From positions 62,001 to 126,000 of the forward strand of contig UQNO01000001.1 of NCBI GenBank assembly GCA_900542475.1: 64,000 nucleotides of DNA. The letters run 5' to 3'. Position 1 is the stretch's first letter; every line of letters begins with the position of its first letter. This document shows, in pieces, positions 44,088 through 52,408 of this stretch. The translations under genes were made by a program, and so were the position numbers. This stretch comes from an uncultured Bacteroidota bacterium (lineage in GTDB: Bacteria > Bacteroidota > Bacteroidia > Bacteroidales > F082). Under the pieces are notes generated by a model, which saw only the letters and a list, made by a program, of their open reading frames with translations, did no database searches and was not told the DNA's origin.

Positions 44088-44203
44088 GTCATTTCGAGCG
44101 AACCTCGACCGCATTGGAGAGGGTGGTCGTGGAGTCTCCGGCGTTTGAGTGTTGAATCATGTGTCTGTCAGAGATTTTCCCATTGCGTTTCGATTGAAAT
44201 GAC
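44088..44203. repeat. Dispersed repeat element with two inverted arms
   Basis: 116 bp between yidC and aroK. Begins GTCATTTCGAGCGAACC and ends GCGTTTCGATTGAAATGAC. The interior CTCCGGCGTTTGAGT and CTGTCAGAG is the inverse of the interior of the element at 7066. Confidence 0.8.
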
Positions 44204-44214
44204 AAGGTTATGAA

Positions 44215-44730
44215 ATGTTGCCAGAAAGAATTTATATAATCGGTTACATGTGTTCCGGGAAGTCGTCGATTTCGCGGAAAGTGGCGGCTCTGTTAGGTTA
44301 CGAGTCATACGACACCGATGATTTGTTTGAAGAAAAATATCACATCTGTGTGCAGGATTTTTTCGAGAAGTATGGCGAGGATTATTTCCGTGAATTTGAG
44401 TCTGACATTTTGAAAAAGACAGGCGAGATGCGTGATGTGGTGATTTCCACAGGCGGGGGAACGCCTTGTTTTTTTGATAATATGCAGTGGATGAACCAAA
44501 ATGGAACCACGATATTCGTCAAAGTGAATCCGTTGACGGCGTTTCACAGGATTATGCACGCGAAACGCAAACGTCCGTTGGTTTTCGGGAAAACGGAGGA
44601 GGAACTGCGTCGATACGTCGAAACTCATTATGATTCGCGTCTGCGGTATTATGAGCAAGCCCACTTTACCGTTAAAGGTGAAAATTTGGATATTGACGAG
44701 ATAATGAAATTCTTATCTTCTCTCAAGTAA
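44215..44730 (+). CDS. aroK: Shikimate kinase
   Basis: 171 residues. Walker A GYMCSGKS (residues 10-17), shikimate-binding SYDTDDLFEE, Arg in YFREFESDIL, GGG loop VISTGGGTPCF, lid RKRPLVFGKTEEELRR. Phosphorylates shikimate in chorismate synthesis; aroE (29367) makes its substrate. ATG lies 11 bases after the repeat element. Its last 18 bases overlap rlmD on the opposite strand. Confidence 0.96.
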   Translation: MLPERIYIIGYMCSGKSSISRKVAALLGYESYDTDDLFEEKYHICVQDFFEKYGEDYFREFESDILKKTGEMRDVVISTGGGTPCFFDNMQWMNQNGTTIFVKVNPLTAFHRIMHAKRKRPLVFGKTEEELRRYVETHYDSRLRYYEQAHFTVKGENLDIDEIMKFLSSLK

Positions 44731-46140
44731 CACTACATTCTCGACATGCTGTGTGTGTGGAAACATATCGACGGGCTGTACGGCTTTCACTGCATAAATG
44801 TCGTCGAGTAATTGCAAGTCGCGAGCTTGTGTGGCAGGGTTGCAGCTTACATAAACGATTTTCCCGGCTTGAATCTTCTTTAATTGCTCAATGACTTTCT
44901 CCGCCATGCCGGCTCGTGGCGGGTCGGTGACGATGAGGTCAGGCTTGCCATGCTCGTTGATGAATTCGTCGGTGAGAACCTTTGCCATGTCGCCGGCAAA
45001 GAATTTCGTGTTGGTGATGTTGTTGAACTGCTCGTTGATTTTCGCATCGACAATAGCTTCTTCAACATATTCGATGCCAACGACTTGCTTCACGAAACGC
45101 GAGAAATACAAAGCGATGGTGCCTGTTCCGGTGTAAAGGTCGTACATCAACTCATCGCCTCTCACATCGGCAAGGTTGAATGCCGCTTTATAGAGTCTTT
45201 CTGCTTGATACACATTGGTTTGAAAAAAGGACACCGGTCCAACGCGGAACTTCAAGTCGTCGAAGCCCGGTCGTGGCGACTTCATTGTTTCCACGAGATA
45301 AGGCTCGCCTTTGACGCATTCAAACGGCAAATCGGAAATGGTGTCGTTGAACTTGCTGTTGATGACGAGCATCATGGAGATTATCTGCGGGAATTTGGCA
45401 GAGAGGGCGGGAAACAACTCGTTTCTTACAATCTCGTTTTCCTCGTTGATGATGACTATCACCATGAATTCGCCTTCGCCGTTGCACCGTATTATGACGT
45501 TGCGCATAGTGCCGACATGAGCCTTCACGTTATGATACGAAAGCTTGTGTTTCATCGTGAAGTCCTTGATAAACAGACGAATGTCGTTTGATGGGTCGGC
45601 TTGAAGATAGCATTTCTCAATGTCAAGAACGCGGTCGAACAGCCTTGGCAGATGGTAGCCGAAGCCTTTGCAGTCTTCCTCGGTATATGTGCCGGCGAGA
45701 GCGCCGTCGGTGAGCCATTTGCGGTCCGAGAAACTGTATTCGAGCTTGTTGCGATAGAAAAACTGTTTCTCGCAGCCCAAAACAGGCATCATCTCGGGGT
45801 ATTCAATCTTTCCGATACGGTCGAAGTTGTCTTTTATCTGCTTCTGTTTGTAATACAACTGCCATTGATAGTCAAGATGTTGCCATTTGCAGCCACCGCA
45901 GAGACCGAAATGCTGGCACATAGGCTTCACGCGTTTGTCGGATTCGCGTTTGATGGCAAGAATCTTGCCGTCGAAACAGTTGGATTTCTTTTTAAACACT
46001 TGAATATCAACGATGTCTCCAGGCGCTCCGAATGGAATGAACACCACCTTGTCTTCAGGCTTGGCGATGCTCATGCCTTCAGAACCGGCGTCGATGATTT
46101 CGACATCTTCGAGGTATTGGGGTTGACGATTTTTTTTCAT
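44713..46140 (-). CDS. rlmD: 23S rRNA (uracil-C5-)-methyltransferase RlmD
   Basis: 475 residues. N-terminal TRAM domain (~10-65), Fe-S site MCQHFGLCGGCKWQHL, SAM-binding LMYDLYTGTGTIALYFSRF, and catalytic Cys in VYVSCNPATQARDL. Methylates U1939 of 23S rRNA in Escherichia coli; Bacteroidota copies may act on related positions. The -7 box is only five bases from the ATG, so the transcript may be leaderless. Converges on aroK with 18 bases of overlap. Confidence 0.94.
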   Translation of the reverse strand: MKKNRQPQYLEDVEIIDAGSEGMSIAKPEDKVVFIPFGAPGDIVDIQVFKKKSNCFDGKILAIKRESDKRVKPMCQHFGLCGGCKWQHLDYQWQLYYKQKQIKDNFDRIGKIEYPEMMPVLGCEKQFFYRNKLEYSFSDRKWLTDGALAGTYTEEDCKGFGYHLPRLFDRVLDIEKCYLQADPSNDIRLFIKDFTMKHKLSYHNVKAHVGTMRNVIIRCNGEGEFMVIVIINEENEIVRNELFPALSAKFPQIISMMLVINSKFNDTISDLPFECVKGEPYLVETMKSPRPGFDDLKFRVGPVSFFQTNVYQAERLYKAAFNLADVRGDELMYDLYTGTGTIALYFSRFVKQVVGIEYVEEAIVDAKINEQFNNITNTKFFAGDMAKVLTDEFINEHGKPDLIVTDPPRAGMAEKVIEQLKKIQAGKIVYVSCNPATQARDLQLLDDIYAVKAVQPVDMFPHTQHVENVVLLERR

Positions 46141-46144
46141 GGGG

Positions 46145-46152
46145 CAAAGATA
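46145..46152 (-). promoter_or_regulatory. -7 box of rlmD, almost at the start codon
   Basis: Reverse-strand TATCTTTG (CAAAGATA); four bases separate it from the rlmD ATG (46140), suggesting transcription starts at or next to the start codon. Confidence 0.65.
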
Positions 46153-46159
46153 CGGAAAA

Positions 46160-46193
46160 TTGTAATACTATTTCTTTAGTCAACTTAATTTTG
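46160..46193 (+). promoter_or_regulatory. Promoter of the long leader before nnrD
   Basis: TTG at 46160-46162 and TAATTTTG at 46186-46193, spacing 23. Points towards nnrD, more than 400 bases upstream of its start. Confidence 0.45.
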
Positions 46194-46614
46194 AAAACGC
46201 GAACAATTTTTTACCCTGGTGTTTCAAGGAAGCCACGATATGACAAACGTCATCAACCATGATTTGAAATCCTTGATGTGCGAAATTTTTCACATCAAGT
46301 TATGATGGCGATACAAACATTCTTCCCTGTATTTTACAATAAACAGCTTGATGGACAAAATAGCGCCGGAAAAATATTTTTCCAAAACAACCGTTTGGTA
46401 AATGAAAATATTGTATATTTGTACTCGACATTTGCTTTAAAATGTTGTATGCTGCGCCTCGGACGGGAAAATCCACCATGTCGTACCGGCGGTTTCCGCA
46501 ATCACTTGACATCGACTTGCTCGACAGTGATGAAAGGAGGATTACGTCGCTGTCTGTCGCTTTTATATGATACTTGCTTGAAAGGACTTCAAATAATTTA
46601 AAATTTTTGTCATC
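46194..46614 (+). other. Structured non-coding region upstream of nnrD
   Basis: 421 bases without a supported gene. Nested hairpin: TCAAGGA (46224-46230) with TCCTTGA (46270-46276), enclosing ATGAC/GTCAT (46240-46244, 46249-46253). A second hairpin CTTGATGTG (46272-46280) with CACATCAAG (46291-46299) competes for the bases at 46272-46276. The segment 46440-46600 is more GC-rich than typical spacer, yet its frames carry no recognisable domain. Either a regulatory leader, a small RNA, or a decayed repeat. Confidence 0.4.
46414..46421 (+). promoter_or_regulatory. Second -7 box before nnrD
   Basis: TATATTTG with TTTG at 46394-46397, spacing 16 (short). Would leave a ~190-base leader. Confidence 0.4.
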
Positions 46615-48123
46615 ATGAAAATCCCAACAATCTCCACCGCTCGCTCTGCCGATGCCTATACTGTTGAAAATGAGCCGATTTCTTCCGTTGACTTGATGGA
46701 ACGTGCCGCCACGCAGGTTTATTTCTGGCTGATGCGAAACCTTAAGTCGAAAGAAGTGTCGATAAAAATCTTTTGCGGCATGGGAAACAACGGGGGTGAC
46801 GGATTGGTTCTGGCAAGGCTTCTTGCAACGCAAGACATTTACGCTCAAGTGTTTATACTTCATACAAGCGAGAGCTTCAGTTGCGACTGCGAGGTGAATT
46901 ACGAGCGTTTGAAAGCAATTCCCGAAGTTCCGATGTATGGCATCTTCTCAAAAGACGATTTTCCCAAAATTGACGACGACGACATCGTTATCGATGCACT
47001 TTTCGGTTCCGGATTGAACCGTCCGTTAGAAGACGTTTCTGCTGAATTGGTTAGGCATATCAATGATAATCATGCGATTAGAATTGCCATTGACATTGCG
47101 TCGGGATTGAATGGCGATTCTGTCCATGATGGTGATGCTATCGTCCGCGCCGATTACACATTGTCGATGCAGTTCCCCAAAATGGCGTTTCTATATCCTG
47201 AAAACGAGCCATTTGTGGGCACATGGGAGGTTTTAGACATCAAAATCCACCCTGATTATATTGAGAAGTTGGAGACGGTGAATTTCCACACCACCGCCGA
47301 AACGATTAAGCCGCTGCTGCATAAACGCGGGAAATATTCTCATAAAGGCACCTACGGCCATGCGTTGCTTATAGCAGGATCAACTGGCAAGACCGGCGCG
47401 GCTCTTCTGGCTTCGGAGTCATGTATGCGCTCGGGCGTCGGTCTGCTCACTACGCATCTGCCGAAATCGGCGGTCTTGCCTTTGCTGATTTATCTCCCTG
47501 AAGCGATGACCAGTATCGATAAATCAGAAGATTGCTTTTCGCAACTGCCTGATTTGAAGCCATATAACGCGATAGGAGCGGGGCCTGGATTGGGAAATGC
47601 ACCCGAGACTGTCACTGCATTGAAACTTCTCGTCCAAAATGCAAAAGCGCCTATGGTTCTCGATGCCGATGCGCTGAACATAATCTCTGAAAACAAGACT
47701 TGGCTCTCGTTTTTGCCGGAAAGAACCATCATCACACCGCACCCGAAAGAGTTTGAACGCTTGTTCGGCAAGACCGACAACTCTATGCAACGTCTTGAGC
47801 TTCAACGTGAAATGTCGCAACGCTATAATATCATAATTGTTTTGAAAGGAGCAAACACCTCAATCACATTCCCCAATGGAACGTGTTTCTTCAATTCGAC
47901 AGGAAACCCCGGAATGGCGACAGCCGGCAGCGGCGATGTGCTTACCGGAATCATCTTGTCGCTTTTAGCCCAACGCTATACACCCGAAGAAGCAGCGCTA
48001 ATCGGGGTTTTCATGCACGGCAGGGCAGGGGATAAAGCCGCCGCTGAAAAAAGCATGGAAGCAATGATAGCAAGTGACATCTCCAAGACCTTGTGGGATA
48101 ACGACATGAATTGTCGGCACTGA
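46615..48123 (+). CDS. nnrD: Bifunctional NAD(P)H-hydrate epimerase/dehydratase
   Basis: 502 residues, two domains. The N-terminal YjeF epimerase (1-215) has GMGNNGGDGLVLARLL and DIASGLNGDS. The C-terminal ribokinase-like dehydratase (225-500) has KGTYGHALLIAGSTGKTGAA, APMVLDADALNIIS, TIITPHPKEFERL and the ADP-binding NPGMATAGSGDVLTG. Together they repair damaged, hydrated NAD(P)H. Complete and normal for the bacterial fused form. Confidence 0.96.
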   Translation: MKIPTISTARSADAYTVENEPISSVDLMERAATQVYFWLMRNLKSKEVSIKIFCGMGNNGGDGLVLARLLATQDIYAQVFILHTSESFSCDCEVNYERLKAIPEVPMYGIFSKDDFPKIDDDDIVIDALFGSGLNRPLEDVSAELVRHINDNHAIRIAIDIASGLNGDSVHDGDAIVRADYTLSMQFPKMAFLYPENEPFVGTWEVLDIKIHPDYIEKLETVNFHTTAETIKPLLHKRGKYSHKGTYGHALLIAGSTGKTGAALLASESCMRSGVGLLTTHLPKSAVLPLLIYLPEAMTSIDKSEDCFSQLPDLKPYNAIGAGPGLGNAPETVTALKLLVQNAKAPMVLDADALNIISENKTWLSFLPERTIITPHPKEFERLFGKTDNSMQRLELQREMSQRYNIIIVLKGANTSITFPNGTCFFNSTGNPGMATAGSGDVLTGIILSLLAQRYTPEEAALIGVFMHGRAGDKAAAEKSMEAMIASDISKTLWDNDMNCRH

Positions 48124-48250
48124 CATTGTTGTAATTCACAGAAAAGAATTAACCTCGGAAGATATATGTATGCGTTTATAATCAATAATATTCTGGTTGA
48201 TGCAAAAATAATGGTTCTTACAGAATAACAAAATAATATTTTTATAATAA

Positions 48251-49295
48251 ATGAAATCAGATAAGATTTTATATAGCATAACATTATTGGCGATTGTTCT
48301 GCTTTCATTTTTTCTGTACTCTTCAAGATTTTACCCCTTGTTAAATTCAGACGATGCCCTGAATGTTTTGATGGCGCATTATTATAAATTGCCTGATTGT
48401 TTTTACTGCTGGGGTCAAGACAGAGGAGGAACGTTAATACCTTTGTTAAGTCAAATTTTTATCAAACTGTTTGGTTTTTCAGCATTGTTTTCTGTCTCGC
48501 TGTCAAATTATCTGATATTGATTCTGGGCTTTATAGGTTTGTCAAGTCTAATAAAATCAAAATACTACAAAGTTGTTTTTGCCATAATCTGGTTTTTGCC
48601 TTTCCAGAGATTTGTTGATATAACTCGCTTTCCGATAGGAGTGGAATATAGTTTGTTGGGCATGGCAATATATTTCATTTGCAAAATTGAAGACAAACAA
48701 ATGACATGCGTTTTCAAGAGACATGCGCTATTGTTTATGACAATGTTGACATTGATAGTAAGTGTTTGGGTATCAGACCTTTCGCTTGTATCAATTGCAA
48801 TATTGATAGTGGTATTTTGTCGCCACTTACATTTCATTATCCATGGCAGTGATTTTAATTCTTGATAATCTTGTAGTTGATAAAACCACCAATATGCTTC
48901 GATATGGTGTTTTGTTGTTGGTGGTTATAGGTTCTATAAGTTCTGTTCATAGCATGAAGTATGTTTATCCGAAAAGGCTTACGCCGATGGCGGATGTTGT
49001 TGGCGAATTCAAGCAGTTGGGGGAGATTGGTGTGATTGCGGAGTTTTGGAATTCATATAGGACTTCGTGTCCGGACCCCGACATGATAAAAGTCACGCCT
49101 CACGATAAAAGCGATGTGAGAAACCGAGATATAGTAGATATGGTGTTTGAGATGGAAAATATCTACGTTATCAAGGACGGCTGGCTGGATATGTTTCCCG
49201 ATACCTTGTACCAATTCGGATATGTTTTGCTCAAGTCAGGCGAGCCTTTCAGAATAGGCGACTGTGATGTTTGCAAATATGACAAAGTTAATTAA
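48251..49295 (+). pseudogene. Decayed polytopic membrane protein (glycosyltransferase-like)
   Basis: Two overlapping frames read as one broken gene. Frame 1 (48251-48865, 204 aa) has about five to six membrane segments and an extracytoplasmic NSDDALNVLMAHYY followed by WGQDRGGTLIPLLSQIF, reminiscent of the acidic first loop of GT-C or PMT-type enzymes. Frame 2 (48843-49295, 150 aa) begins with a membrane segment (LRYGVLLLVVIGSISS) and ends in a soluble C-terminal domain. GT-C proteins usually have nine or more segments and over 450 residues, so a central block appears lost, with a frame change at about 48840-48865. AT-rich in its first half. Substrate unknown. Two genuine short genes are the less likely alternative. 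Confidence 0.6.
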
Positions 49296-49330
49296 GACGT
49301 TGTCAGGGCATAGTCTCAACCAGCGATTTT

Positions 49331-51256
49331 TTACTCTATTTTATCAATATTCGAGTCGTCTTCAATTCTTAAATTGTCGATGATGAACTTCTGACGTTGG
49401 TCGGTGTTCTTGCCCATGTAATATTTCAGAAGTTCCTGAATTGTCATGTCGTGGCGCAGAATGATTGGCTCCAGGCGCATGTTCGGCCCGATGAAATAGC
49501 TGAACTCGTCGGGAGAAATCTCGCCAAGACCTTTAAATCGTGTGATTTCCGGGTGTGCGCCTAACGACTTGATGGCATCTACACGCTCCTCGTTGGTGTA
49601 ACAATATCTTGTCTCCTTCTTGTTCCTCACGCGGAACAAGGGTGTCTGAAGGATATAGAGATGCCCGCCTCTCACCACGTCGGGATAGAACTGCAAAAAG
49701 AAGGTGAGCATCAGCAGACGGATATGCATTCCGTCAACATCGGCATCGGTGGCAATGACGATATTGTTGTATCTAAGATTCTCAATAGATTCGTCGATGT
49801 TAAGCGCGGCTTGCAGAAGATTGAACTCTTCGTTTTCGTACACTATTTTCTTTGTCAAGCCATAGCAGTTAAGGGGTTTTCCGCGCAAACTGAACACTGC
49901 CTGTGTCTGGGCGTCGCGGCTCTTGGTGATACTTCCTGATGCCGAGTCGCCCTCGGTGATGAACAGCGTTGACTCAAGACGTTTCTCGTGGTTGGTGTTG
50001 TAGTGCAGACGGCAGTCGCGAAGCTTACGGTTGTTGAGACTCACTTTCTTGGCACTCTCGCGGGCAAGTTTCTTGATGTTCGCCATTCCCTTGCGCTCTT
50101 TTTCGTTCTGAATGATTTTGCGCATCAGAGATTCAGCGACATCGCCGTTCATGTGCAGAAACTTGTCGAAATGTCTTTTTATGATATCAGTGATATAGGC
50201 CCTGATGGTTGTCTCACTGTCTTTGTCCATATAGTTTGACGAAAACTTCGTCTTCGTCTGACCTTCAAACTCGGGGTTATCGACTTTGATTGACAATGCC
50301 GCGATAAACGAGCTGCGAATGTCAGATGTTTCGTATTCTTTGTTATAAAACTCCCTGATGGTCTTGGCGATTGCTTCGCGGAACACATTGAGATGCGTGC
50401 CGCCAAGAGGGTTGTATTGACCGTTGGCAAACGAGAAATACTCTTCGTTGGAGGTGACGTTGGAGTGTGTGAAGGCGCATTCAAAATCGCCTTCTTTGAT
50501 GTGTATGACAGGGTATGCGCAGGTATCGAGTTTGCCGATTTTGCGTGTCAGCAGGTCCAGGAGACCGTTTTTTGCCTGGTATTTCTGACCGTTGAGGATA
50601 AGCGACAACCCGCTGTTAAGAAAAGCGTAGTTCCATATCATCTCATCGACATATTCCATGAGGAAATGATAATTTCCAAACAGTTCGGCATCCGGCACAA
50701 AGGTGATGTCGGTGCCGTTTTTCTGGTCTGTCGGCACTATTTCCGACTCTGACAGCGGTTCGCCTTTGGAGAACTCGACGATTTTTGTCATGCCGTCGCG
50801 AAATGCCTGCGCGCGGAAATATGACGAGGCGGCGTTGGTGGCTTTGGCTCCGACACCATTGAGACCCACGGCTTTCTTGAACGCCCCGGTATTGTATTTT
50901 CCGCCGGTGTTCATCTGACCCATGCAGTCTTTGAGAGAAGCCAGCGGAATGCCGCGTCCGTAGTCGCGTACATGCACCTTGCCGTCGTTGATGTCAATCT
51001 CGATGGTCTTGCCGGCTCCCATGTTGAACTCGTCTATGCTGTTATCCACTATTTCCTTCAGCAGAATATATATCCCGTCGTCGTGAGCCGAGCCGTCGCC
51101 CGCCTTGCCGATGTACATTCCAAGACGCTTGCGGATGTGCTCGTTCCACGACAAATGCTGAATCGCATCGTCGTTATAATCGACTGGATTTACATTGGTG
51201 GTAAAGTCTAACTCGTTGTATTCTAAATTGTTGTGTTCAATAAAATCTCCCGCCAT
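49331..51256 (-). CDS. parE: DNA topoisomerase IV subunit B
   Basis: 641 residues. GHKL ATPase (LKEIVDNSIDEF, GRGIPLASLKD, VGLNGVGAKATNAAS), transducer with Lys in SGLSLILNGQK, Toprim domain (LFITEGDSASGSITKSRDAQ, VIATDADVDGMHIRLLML) and the end PIILRHDMTIQELLKYYMG. Decatenates chromosomes with ParC, whose gene is not in the window. Layout and length fit the Bacteroidota ParE rather than GyrB, though telling them apart by eye is not certain. Confidence 0.9.
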   Translation of the reverse strand: MAGDFIEHNNLEYNELDFTTNVNPVDYNDDAIQHLSWNEHIRKRLGMYIGKAGDGSAHDDGIYILLKEIVDNSIDEFNMGAGKTIEIDINDGKVHVRDYGRGIPLASLKDCMGQMNTGGKYNTGAFKKAVGLNGVGAKATNAASSYFRAQAFRDGMTKIVEFSKGEPLSESEIVPTDQKNGTDITFVPDAELFGNYHFLMEYVDEMIWNYAFLNSGLSLILNGQKYQAKNGLLDLLTRKIGKLDTCAYPVIHIKEGDFECAFTHSNVTSNEEYFSFANGQYNPLGGTHLNVFREAIAKTIREFYNKEYETSDIRSSFIAALSIKVDNPEFEGQTKTKFSSNYMDKDSETTIRAYITDIIKRHFDKFLHMNGDVAESLMRKIIQNEKERKGMANIKKLARESAKKVSLNNRKLRDCRLHYNTNHEKRLESTLFITEGDSASGSITKSRDAQTQAVFSLRGKPLNCYGLTKKIVYENEEFNLLQAALNIDESIENLRYNNIVIATDADVDGMHIRLLMLTFFLQFYPDVVRGGHLYILQTPLFRVRNKKETRYCYTNEERVDAIKSLGAHPEITRFKGLGEISPDEFSYFIGPNMRLEPIILRHDMTIQELLKYYMGKNTDQRQKFIIDNLRIEDDSNIDKIE

Positions 51257-51275
51257 GTTCTCAAAAAAGTTTTTG

Positions 51276-51283
51276 CAAAAATA
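51276..51283 (-). promoter_or_regulatory. -7 box of parE
   Basis: Reverse-strand TATTTTTG (CAAAAATA), 20 bases upstream of the start at 51256. Confidence 0.5.
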
Positions 51284-51313
51284 ACAAAAATTATAAAAAT
51301 AAAAAAGTTTTTT

Positions 51314-51426
51314 TCATTTCGGCAGAAACGCGATGAAATGGAGCGAGGAGGAAGCTTGGGCCTGCGAAAGCACTCGGATTGATGAATAAGCCTCCGACAT
51401 TTGAAACACAACGGAACAGGGGGGGC
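51314..51426. repeat. Diverged dispersed repeat element
   Basis: Begins TTCATTTCGGCAGAAACG and carries GATGAAATGGAGCGAGGAGG, then CCTCCGACATTTGAAACA, the same interior motif (CTCCGGCATTTGA) as the elements at 7066 and 44088. It ends in a run of seven G. Lies between parE and the EamA transporter. Confidence 0.6.
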
Positions 51427-51474
51427 TCGTGAAAAATTCCGCTAATTCCACGGGATTCGAATGAGAAAAAGCCT

Positions 51475-51482
51475 TATCTTTG
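51475..51482 (+). promoter_or_regulatory. -7 box of the EamA transporter
   Basis: TATCTTTG, 24 bases before ATG 51507; no clear TTG upstream. It rules out the TTG at 51480 as a start codon. Confidence 0.55.
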
Positions 51483-51506
51483 CCGCCGTTTTTTAACATC
51501 ATTGTC

Positions 51507-52400
51507 ATGAACAGCGACATCACTTCAAATAAAAAGTTTTTCGGCACCGTTTGCGGCATCTTGGCTGCGGTTTTTTACGGCACGAACCCTCTCGGCGCGT
51601 TGAAACTATATGAGCAGGGAATGAACACCAATTCAGTGCTTTTCTGCCGCTTTGGTATTGCTTGGATTATCATTTCTGCCATATTGTTAATCAAGAAGGA
51701 AAACCTCAAGGTGACAAGGAAAGAGTTTGGGACGCTCACCGCTCTGGGACTGCTTTTCATCGTGTCGTCGATGACGTTGTATTTCAGTTTTAAATACATA
51801 GCGGCAGGTGTCGCTTCAACCTTGCTTTTCACTTATCCTATCATGACGGCGGTGATAATGTCGGCGCTGTTCAATGAAAAGGTGACGATGAAGACTGTCG
51901 TTGCCATTGTTCTGTCGCTTGTGGGCGTGCTGCTGCTTTATTGGGGCGACTCCGGCGAGACATTGAACATTACCGGAGTGATTTTAGTGCTCGTCTCCGC
52001 CCTTACCTACGCCGTTTACATCATAGTGGTGAACCGTTGCCCTCTCGACATGTCGTCGTTTAAAATCAATTTTTACGTGGTGTTGTACTGCACCGTCGGA
52101 ATGGCGGTGTTTGCCTTGTTTGCCGGGCAGCCGTTGAGACTTCCGAATAATGCCGTGAGCTGGTTCTATTCCGTGTGGCTTGCTGTCGTCCCCGCCACAC
52201 TGTCATTGGTGCTGATGGTTTACGCATCGAAATACGTCGGAGCCACACCGACAGCGATTTTAGGAGCTCTCGAGCCACTTACAGCGGTCTTGATAGGGGT
52301 TTTTGTTTTCCATGAAGATTTCGGGCCTCGTCTCGCCATCGGCATCGCCTTGATTTTGAGTGTGGTGGTGATAATAGCCTATCAGCCTAAAAAGAAATAA
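51507..52400 (+). CDS. EamA-family (DMT) transporter
   Basis: 297 residues from ATG 51507. Ten membrane segments in two EamA repeats: first about 10-145 (FGTVCGILAAVFYGTNPLGA, AAGVASTLLFTYPIMTAVIM) and second 155-290 (ILVLVSALTYAVYIIVVNRC, VGATPTAILGALEPLTAVLI). Drug/metabolite transporter superfamily; exports or imports an unknown small molecule. Own promoter. Converges on the flippase gene with an eight-base gap. Confidence 0.92.
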   Translation: MNSDITSNKKFFGTVCGILAAVFYGTNPLGALKLYEQGMNTNSVLFCRFGIAWIIISAILLIKKENLKVTRKEFGTLTALGLLFIVSSMTLYFSFKYIAAGVASTLLFTYPIMTAVIMSALFNEKVTMKTVVAIVLSLVGVLLLYWGDSGETLNITGVILVLVSALTYAVYIIVVNRCPLDMSSFKINFYVVLYCTVGMAVFALFAGQPLRLPNNAVSWFYSVWLAVVPATLSLVLMVYASKYVGATPTAILGALEPLTAVLIGVFVFHEDFGPRLAIGIALILSVVVIIAYQPKKK

Positions 52401-52408
52401 AAAAGAAA

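Noticed and set aside
43880..44092. Reverse frame opposite the end of yidC
   Set aside because: Shadow of the Gln/Lys-rich YidC tail.
46300..46863. 187-codon reverse frame and a 107-codon forward frame (46278-46601) before nnrD
   Set aside because: The reverse frame runs antisense through the start of nnrD, and neither frame shows a domain, signal or coherent composition. Better explained as leader or decayed repeat.
51480..51506. TTG start for the EamA transporter
   Set aside because: It lies within the TATCTTTG promoter box, so it would not be transcribed; ATG 51507 is used instead.
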